Below, piece after piece: positions 59,001 through 64,000 of a stretch of DNA of 64,000 bases (position 1 is its first letter; each line of letters starts with the position of its first letter). The notes beneath the pieces were generated by a model. The model did not search any database. It was not told where the DNA came from and was given only the letters and a program-made list of their open reading frames with translations. The position numbers and the translations under genes were made by a program. The DNA comes from Parazoarcus communis (GTDB lineage: Bacteria; Pseudomonadota; Gammaproteobacteria; Burkholderiales; Rhodocyclaceae), in the NCBI RefSeq assembly GCF_003111665.1, contig NZ_CP022188.1:1922001-1986000 (forward strand), read 5' to 3'.

Positions 59001-59285
59001 TCAGTCGCGCCAAGACTTGGCCTCTGGACGGGAACGGGCCTTTTTGCCTGCGCGTGCCCGGATGTAGGCATTGACCTCGTCCGCAGCGCAGCCCTTGCCG
59101 GACGCCAGTGTTTTGGCTCTCGGCGCAAGTGCATCGGCAACAAACCCAGCCCGCTTCACTGCGGCCAGTGCGGTGGCCCGGATCGCCTCAACCATGAATG
59201 CGTGTGGCGTGATCCACTGATGCATTGCAGCGGATACGGCAAGCTGTTTTATGTCGTCGGGCAATTTCAGTGAAGTTGTGCCCAT
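59001..59285 (-). CDS. Ribbon-helix-helix protein, antitoxin-like
   Basis: 94 residues from ATG 59285. The N-terminal MGTTSLKLPDDIKQLAVSAA matches a ribbon-helix-helix DNA-binding fold (beta strand then KLPDDIKQ helix), and the C-terminus is basic (ARAGKKARSRPEAK). Such proteins are often antitoxins, but no toxin gene is adjacent: upstream is the truncated integron integrase. Confidence 0.6.
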   Translation of the reverse strand: MGTTSLKLPDDIKQLAVSAAMHQWITPHAFMVEAIRATALAAVKRAGFVADALAPRAKTLASGKGCAADEVNAYIRARAGKKARSRPEAKSWRD

Positions 59286-59298
59286 CTGCGCTCTCCCG

Positions 59299-59745
59299 CT
59301 AAATTTGGCGTCGGTCAAAAGCAAGATCCAACACCCGCAGCCGCAGTGTCACCATCAGGCGCATCCAGTTACCGTATTGCAAGCGCGTCACCTCGGTCTG
59401 CGACAGCACCACAGGAACGCGCTCGCGCTGCTTCGGACGGCCAATCTCCTTCAGCCAGGGTAGATCAATACGGAGCACTTCCCGGTAAAGAAAATGCAGC
59501 GCGGACAATGCCTGGGTATGGGTCGATGGAGCAACCTGCCGGTCGTTGGCCAGCCATGCAAGAGAGTGCTCAACCTCGACTGCCCCCAGTTCACCCGGAT
59601 GGCGCAGCCCATGGTGACGAATGAATTCACGAACCCAATAGACATAAGCCTGTTCGGTTCGTATGCTGTAGTGCTTGTAGCGGATGCGTTCGTGCAGTTG
59701 ATCGAGCAAACGGGGCGGGGGTGCCGATACGTTGTTGGACTGCAT
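59299..59745 (-). pseudogene. intI: Integron integrase intI, decayed and truncated
   Basis: 148 codons from ATG 59745. The N-terminal domain is clear ([65 protein letters not shown]). After TRL about 15 residues are missing, then [20 protein letters not shown] resumes and the frame stops at FDRRQI. The HxxR box and catalytic Tyr are lost, so it cannot recombine cassettes. Its position and opposite orientation to the cassettes are normal for an integron. Confidence 0.88.
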
Positions 59746-59890
59746 GACGGCTTTGTCTGCTGTGTAAGTGCTGTATGCGATAACAGCATAGCAAGGAAGG
59801 TGATGATTTAAATGACAAATGAGCATGACGGATCGCTGGCCTTACACAGCGCTTTTCAACTTACACAGCAGATTTGCTCTCTACAACACG
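59746..59890 (+). other. Probable attI region and cassette junction
   Basis: The 145 bases between the intI start and the core site GTTGAGC (59890-59896, matching GTTRRRY). Cassette 1 is taken to start at TTGAGC. I cannot define the attI accessory sites by eye. Confidence 0.55.
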
Positions 59891-59988
59891 TTGAGCAATT
59901 CTTTAGAAAAAAGGGAACATTGACCTGCTCCGGGCTTTTCGGGCCAGCTGAAACTTGAGAGGATGGCTTCCAAGAGGAAGAGGAAGCC

Positions 59989-60252
59989 ATGCGCAAGAGC
60001 CGTTTTACAGAAGAACAGATGGTCAAGATTCTGCGGGAGGCCGACCGTTTGCCGGTCGCGGAGGTCTCAAAGAAGCACGGAGTGAGCGAGCAGACGATCT
60101 ACACGTGGCGCAAGCGCTTCGGCGCCATGAGCTCGGACGAGGTCAAGCGACTGCGGCAGCTGGAGGCCGAGAACGCGCGACTCAAGAAGATGCTGGCCGA
60201 GCGGGATCTGGAGATCGACGTGATGAAGGAGATCACGGCAAAAAAATGGTGA
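59989..60252 (+). CDS. IS3-family transposase OrfA
   Basis: An 87-residue HTH protein: RKSRFTEEQMVKILREAD, VSKKHGVSEQTIYTWRKRFG and a leucine-zipper-like LRQLEAENARLKKMLAERDL. It ends at a heptameric A-run (60240-60246) where a -1 frameshift would fuse it to OrfB. Confidence 0.92.
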   Translation: MRKSRFTEEQMVKILREADRLPVAEVSKKHGVSEQTIYTWRKRFGAMSSDEVKRLRQLEAENARLKKMLAERDLEIDVMKEITAKKW

Positions 60253-61097
60253 GCACCTGCGCGCGCCGAGCGCAGGTGCTTTACGCAGTGAAGCGAGGCA
60301 TTTCGCAGCGTCGAGCGTGCGCATTGTTGTGCGTGTCGCGCTCGGCACTTGGCTATGCGTCGCGGCTCGATGAGCGTGATCGTCCGCTGATCGGCGAGAT
60401 GCGGCGATTGGCAGCGCAGTACCCGCGCTACGGCTACCGACGCATCCGCATCTTTCTTCGTCGCGCCGGGCACCGGCTGAGCATCGGCCGCACCTGGCGG
60501 CTGTGGCTCAAAGCGGGCTTGCAGGTACCGCGCAAGCGACCGCGCCGCCGGGTGGCCAGTCAGCGCGATCAGGTCGAGCGCGCATCGGAGGCGAACGGGA
60601 TTTGGGCTTACGACTTCGTGTTCGATACCTGCGCGAACGGCCAGCAGCTCAAATGTCTAACGGTCATCGACGAGCACACCCGCGAGGCGCTGGCGATCGA
60701 CGTCGCGGGCAGCATCCGCTCGGAGCGCGTCATCGATGTCTTGAGCCGCTTGATCAGCGAACGCGGAGCGCCGAAAGCATTGCGCTCGGACAACGGCCCG
60801 GAGTTCGTCTCGACGCGGTTGCTCCAGTGGGCGACCGATGAGGGATTGCAAATGGCGCTGTCGCAGCCGGGCAAGCCATGGCAAAACGGCACCGACGAGA
60901 GCTTCAACGGCAAGTTCCGCGACGAGTGCCTATCCATGGAATACTTTCGCAACCGCCTTGAGGCGCGCGTCGTCATCGAGCAGTGGCGCCGTCATTACAA
61001 CGAAGTACGACCGCATTCTGCGCTGGGATACCTGACCCCGGCGCAGTACGTTCAGAACCAGTCAGGCAACGACCACGAGGCCATCCGTCTCAAGTAA
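60246..61097 (+). CDS. IS3-family transposase OrfB (DDE integrase domain)
   Basis: 283 residues from ATG 60246, overlapping OrfA by 7 bases. It has an HTH_21 domain (RLAAQYPRYGYRRIRIFLRR) and an rve core with D in IWAYDFVFDT, D in ALRSDNGPEF and E in GTDESFNGKFRDECL. It is made alone or as an OrfAB fusion by slippage on the A-run. Confidence 0.93.
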   Translation: MVSTCARRAQVLYAVKRGISQRRACALLCVSRSALGYASRLDERDRPLIGEMRRLAAQYPRYGYRRIRIFLRRAGHRLSIGRTWRLWLKAGLQVPRKRPRRRVASQRDQVERASEANGIWAYDFVFDTCANGQQLKCLTVIDEHTREALAIDVAGSIRSERVIDVLSRLISERGAPKALRSDNGPEFVSTRLLQWATDEGLQMALSQPGKPWQNGTDESFNGKFRDECLSMEYFRNRLEARVVIEQWRRHYNEVRPHSALGYLTPAQYVQNQSGNDHEAIRLK

Positions 61098-61131
61098 CTC
61101 GTGGTCCGAAGAATCGGGGCAGGTCAACATA

Positions 61132-61434
61132 ATGAGCCAATGGCAATTCGATTCAGAAGCTTTAAAAATTCGTAGTCTTGTAAACCCTAATTGGGAAATT
61201 GATTTAAGGAAGGTCAACTGCGAAACCGACCTCCTTTACTGGCTGCTCCAAGCGGCTCAAAAAGAGTGGGATATGAAAGAGTTATTTGAAAAATTCAACG
61301 ACGCCGTTGATTTTTGCTTTAACCAACGGCACCTGCAAGGTGCTGCGGCTCTAAAAGAAATATTCAACGTATTTCCCATTGAGTCTGGTTCGGTTAATTG
61401 GGAAAACGGTACGTCAGCTAAGTATCAACGCTGA
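61132..61434 (+). CDS. Integron cassette 1 protein, unknown function
   Basis: A 100-residue protein, MSQWQFDSEALKIRSL...; acidic and helical with a WLLQAAQKEWDMKELFEKFN segment. I do not recognise the family. Its start lies 2 bases after the IS3 right duplication, so the element has separated it from any promoter in intI or attI. Base composition is lower in GC than the chromosome. Confidence 0.7.
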   Translation: MSQWQFDSEALKIRSLVNPNWEIDLRKVNCETDLLYWLLQAAQKEWDMKELFEKFNDAVDFCFNQRHLQGAAALKEIFNVFPIESGSVNWENGTSAKYQR

Positions 61435-61461
61435 AGTGCAAAACATATTGCGTCAAAAATC

Positions 61462-61554
61462 GCCTAACACTATGGTCAAGCGGACCGCCAAAAGCTTCGC
61501 TCTTGGTTCCCTCCGCGCTGCGCGCTCCGGAGGCCGCTTGCCTCCACGTTAGGC
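61462..61554 (+). other. attC site 1 (93 bp)
   Basis: An inverse core GCCTAAC and core GTTAGGC bracket an imperfect palindrome with CGGACCGCC...GCGCTCCGGAGGC-type arms. It ends cassette 1. Confidence 0.88.
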
Positions 61555-61568
61555 AACCAGGAAATATC

Positions 61569-62162
61569 GTGGATACTCAAAGTGTTTTTGAGGCGCTGAC
61601 AAAATCTAAGCCTGTCAACCTTTCTGATCTTCCGGAAGAGTTTGGTGTTTATGCGCTTTGGGATCATGAAGGGCAGATCCGATATATTGGTAGCACACCA
61701 AAGGCTACCGAAGGATTTCGCACAAGGATTTATAGCAAGCATGCTACTGGTAGTGAGGGGCGGAGCCATAAGTTCACACAAGCCTATTGCACCGGGCGCA
61801 TGTGGCGCTACTGCAAGAAGCTTGACGATCCAGCCGCTGCCAACGAGCAGCACCCTGCTGATGCAGATGCGGCAAAGAAGCTGAGAAATGCCTTCATTCG
61901 CAGGTACTGCAGGGCGAGCTACGTGACCATTCCTCGTAATTCATTAGCAGAGCCATATTTTGCAAGCCTTACCTCCTTGGAGTACCAGCTACAGGCTATG
62001 GCACCTTTAAGCATGCGGGCCTGGGAGGGTATTGCATTCCGCCCTCTATCAGAGCCAACTCATCTTGTTGATGGTCTGTTGGCCGAACTGCCGCACTATG
62101 CAGCCGGCGCTGAAAGGCAAAATGCCATCTATAAAACGTTTGTCAGTGTTGTTAAAGCCTAA
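61569..62162 (+). CDS. Integron cassette 2: GIY-YIG nuclease-domain protein
   Basis: 197 residues from GTG 61569. The N-terminal half has the GIY-YIG signature as FGVYALWDHEGQIRYIGST, then FRTRIYSKHATGS with the conserved Arg. The C-terminal half is unassigned. Stand-alone GIY-YIG proteins can be homing, repair or defence nucleases; the role is not set. The stop TAA is part of attC2, normal for a compact cassette. Confidence 0.75.
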   Translation: MDTQSVFEALTKSKPVNLSDLPEEFGVYALWDHEGQIRYIGSTPKATEGFRTRIYSKHATGSEGRSHKFTQAYCTGRMWRYCKKLDDPAAANEQHPADADAAKKLRNAFIRRYCRASYVTIPRNSLAEPYFASLTSLEYQLQAMAPLSMRAWEGIAFRPLSEPTHLVDGLLAELPHYAAGAERQNAIYKTFVSVVKA

Positions 62163-62237
62163 CATGGCGGTCAAGGTTGCTCCCTTCGGTCGCTGGACGC
62201 GCCGCACGCGGCGCGCCCCTTACCTTTAACGTTAGAC
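62158..62237 (+). other. attC site 2 (80 bp)
   Basis: Inverse core GCCTAAC overlaps the cassette 2 stop; core GTTAGAC at 62231-62237. The inner arms GGACGCGCCGC / GCGGCGCGCC form the hairpin. Confidence 0.85.
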
Positions 62238-62250
62238 AGCGCAGGTTGCT

Positions 62251-62262
62251 CCCCCCCCCCCC
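62251..62262 (+). repeat. 12-base C homopolymer before cassette 3 gene
   Basis: An uninterrupted run of 12 C, 17 bases before ATG 62280. It is long enough for slippage during replication or for a sequencing length error. Confidence 0.9.
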
Positions 62263-62279
62263 GTACACCATCTCAACAC

Positions 62280-62987
62280 ATGACCAGCGATCTTCGGGCT
62301 CCCGCCACCTTTCACTACATAGCGTTCTACGACCTGCTCGCTGACGCAGCATTTCAGCATCGGTGCGCTACGGCCGAGTCGGACTCCTTTCGGATGAACC
62401 GCTATGCAAGAGCGTCTGTCATTGCAGCTGCGCTTAGTGTTGAGTGCGCAGCCAACTGCCTAATTCATTCTCTTGAGTTGTCTGCAACCCTTCGCACAGA
62501 ACTTGACAAGCTTTCACCCCTGGCGAAGGTCGAAACCTATCTCCAGCTTTCCGAGTTTGGCGCTCTTGATCGAGGCCGGGTAGAGGTTCAAAGAATGAAG
62601 GAGCTGATTACCGCTCGAAATGAGTATGTCCACCCTAAGGTAGCAGCGATCGGGGCGGTAGTAGAGGAACCGAAAGACGCCGGACATGAATGGCATGTAC
62701 CGTTCTCGATCGACGGTGAACATTGGTCGGGCCTACAAATCCCGAAGAAGGCAATGTTCTGGTCCAACGCTAACTCTCAGACGACTCTACGGGCGATTGC
62801 TGAATTCTTCCGCTACCTTTTTGTGGAGTTGATGAAATCCACGTCTGAGCAGTTGCATGGAATCCTTCCGTCAAGGATTCAAATTGGAGACGTGCATATG
62901 CTTGCCGTCTTCGAGGAGTTCAAGCGTGAGATTGCAGGAGCTAGCGAGTTCGGAGCGGACTTCTCGTATTTGGGCCTCACCGAATGA
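62280..62987 (+). CDS. Integron cassette 3: HEPN-like protein
   Basis: A 235-residue mostly helical protein. The segment ITARNEYVHPKV has the R-N-x3-H (Rx4H) motif of HEPN ribonucleases, after a helix ASVIAAALSVECAANCLIHS. HEPN proteins often act as RNases in toxin-antitoxin or defence systems; no minimal nucleotidyltransferase partner is next to it, although the following cassette carries one. The family is not firmly recognised. Confidence 0.6.
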   Translation: MTSDLRAPATFHYIAFYDLLADAAFQHRCATAESDSFRMNRYARASVIAAALSVECAANCLIHSLELSATLRTELDKLSPLAKVETYLQLSEFGALDRGRVEVQRMKELITARNEYVHPKVAAIGAVVEEPKDAGHEWHVPFSIDGEHWSGLQIPKKAMFWSNANSQTTLRAIAEFFRYLFVELMKSTSEQLHGILPSRIQIGDVHMLAVFEEFKREIAGASEFGADFSYLGLTE

Positions 62988-62994
62988 AGGCGCT

Positions 62995-63060
62995 GTCTAA
63001 CCCTGCGTTCGAGGCGACCTGCGCGAAAAGCCGCGCAGGCGCCTCAACTTCACGTTAGTT
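62995..63060 (+). other. attC site 3 (66 bp)
   Basis: Inverse core GTCTAAC (62995-63001) and core GTTAGTT (63054-63060) with a GAGGCG / CGCCTC and CCTGCGCG / CGCGCAGG hairpin. Confidence 0.85.
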
Positions 63061-63073
63061 TTTTAGGAAGCAT

Positions 63074-64000
63074 ATGGGCCAAGAATTAACGCTCAAAGGT
63101 ATTGCACTTGAAAAGCTCAATCGGATATTGAACCAGAATTTTGATTCCAAATTTATTTGGGCTTTGCTCTCTGGTGGAGTGCTTCTTGCCGGGTATCAGC
63201 GAATCATACAGCTATGCTCCACCATAGAAGTGGTTTCAGGTGGAACTTATGTGAAGTTGTCCCTTAGTTCGGGTGCCGATGCTGTTTTCATTGCCATCGG
63301 TTCAGTGATGATCTTTTCATCGATCATCATATTCATTATAAGAATGATAAATAGTCAGCCTGGCACTGTTAAAAAGCATAAGTCTTTGCGACACGCAGCA
63401 AAAGATCTTAGGCCTCTGATGGACGACAATCGCCGAGTATTTACCGCATTTGGGCCTAATTCTGAAAGCGGGAATGTAGATGATTTAAGGCAAGACTATG
63501 AAGTATGGGAGCAGCTAAAAAGGGATCAGATTGTACCTAACAACGATGAGATACTGAATATATTGAACAGAGTGAAAGTGCTTACGAAGAATGAAGCACC
63601 GATTGTAAGCAAGATGAAATCACATATTGCAGCATTTAAAAATCACTGTTCCAACCCAAACTTTGACTACAGCAATGATCAGTTCCCATTGAGCTTTGCG
63701 GATTTGATTTTCAAATATTCCAATTCAAATGATAATAACATGGAAAAATATGTGGAATGGCTGAAGAAATCTCTTTCTCAATATCTAGATAAAGTTGAAT
63801 CTGTATACATCTTTGGAAGCGCGCTCTATGGACAAGAAAAGACTGACGTAGATGTGATCATAAAAAACAATCTTGTTGATATTGAAGAAATAAGGTTGTT
63901 TGCTGAAATATCAAAGGAACTGAAAAATGCCTTTGAGAAGGATTTTTCCCTCTCGTTGCACTTAAAGGTGTTCTCGGAGCGAGAGGCTCAGAGCTTTGGT
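63074..64000 (+). CDS. Integron cassette 4: membrane-anchored nucleotidyltransferase-domain protein (partial)
   Basis: 309 codons from ATG 63074, open to the window edge. An AGGAAG ribosome site precedes it. Two membrane segments occur near the N-terminus (about residues 26-43, FIWALLSGGVLLAGY; and about 66-88, AVFIAIGSVMIFSSIIIF), then a long helical linker. From about residue 250 a nucleotidyltransferase motif is seen: VYIFGSALYGQEKTDVDVII, with the GS...DxD metal residues. The cassette is AT-rich, unlike the chromosome. Membrane anchor plus NTase suggests a defence or toxin role. Confidence 0.75.
   Translation, partial: MGQELTLKGIALEKLNRILNQNFDSKFIWALLSGGVLLAGYQRIIQLCSTIEVVSGGTYVKLSLSSGADAVFIAIGSVMIFSSIIIFIIRMINSQPGTVKKHKSLRHAAKDLRPLMDDNRRVFTAFGPNSESGNVDDLRQDYEVWEQLKRDQIVPNNDEILNILNRVKVLTKNEAPIVSKMKSHIAAFKNHCSNPNFDYSNDQFPLSFADLIFKYSNSNDNNMEKYVEWLKKSLSQYLDKVESVYIFGSALYGQEKTDVDVIIKNNLVDIEEIRLFAEISKELKNAFEKDFSLSLHLKVFSEREAQSFG

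Larger units (their letters stand above)
59921..61126 (+). mobile_element. IS3-family insertion sequence between attI and first cassette gene, 1,206 bp
   Basis: The ends TGACCTGCTCCG and, on the other strand, TGACCTGCCCCG are inverted repeats. ACAT is duplicated on both sides (59917-59920 and 61127-61130), typical of the IS407-like group with 4-bp duplications. It has two overlapping transposase frames. Confidence 0.92.

Overview
The window looks like chromosomal DNA of a high-GC betaproteobacterium of the Rhodocyclales (Thauera/Azoarcus type). This is inferred from gene content: an amtB-glnK pair under NtrC/sigma-54 signals, a PEP-CTERM exported protein, a complete Liv branched-chain amino acid transporter, a Tle3/Tla3 type VI secretion module, and cobalamin-dependent metH behind an SAH riboswitch. 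No rRNA or tRNA was recognised.

Bases 1-6016 and 30634-42752 are mostly core chromosome: a partial HD-GYP gene, thrH, purU, the porin-glnK-amtB nitrogen operon, ubiK, comM, a Bcr/CflA exporter, a PEP-CTERM protein, a rhodanese, livFGMHK with a second livK, and two tandem BamE-like lipoprotein genes.

Bases 6017-30628 (24,612 bp) are a Tn7-like transposon inserted inside comM. Both termini are TGT...ACA, the flanking 5-bp duplication GAGGC is exact, and joining the halves restores an in-frame 499-residue ComM. The tnsA-tnsB-tnsC-tniQ-tnsF genes lie at the right end on the minus strand with overlapping ends. This matches the published Tn6022-like elements in which TnsF, an inactivated tyrosine recombinase, directs insertion into comM. 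A TnsE-like gene sits alone at the opposite end. The cargo is a defence island: a TcmP / three-Cys (DUF5131) / LexA-like cluster, a Shedu-like remnant, a three-gene Shango system (TerB protein, ATPase, helicase), and a module that I do not recognise as a named system. That module has a Ser/Gly-rich small protein, a PfkB kinase fused to a nucleoside 2-deoxyribosyltransferase, a QueC-like PP-loop enzyme and a SagB-like nitroreductase, converging on an OGG-type glycosylase and a D12 adenine methylase. It is the best candidate for an undescribed system here.

Bases 42889-55034 are an orphan T6SS module: vgrG, a Tle3-type lipase effector, four tandem Tla3-type adaptors and a PAAR protein. The third adaptor is split by a 1,387-bp IS5-family element flanked by TTAA. 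Bases 55081-58949 hold the SAH riboswitch, metH and a terminator-like hairpin.

Bases 59299-64000 are the start of an integron: a decayed intI on the minus strand, an attI-like junction, an IS3-family insertion (ACAT duplication) just before the first cassette gene, then at least four promoter-poor cassettes separated by three attC sites. They encode an unknown protein, a GIY-YIG nuclease, a HEPN-like protein and a membrane-anchored nucleotidyltransferase that runs off the window.
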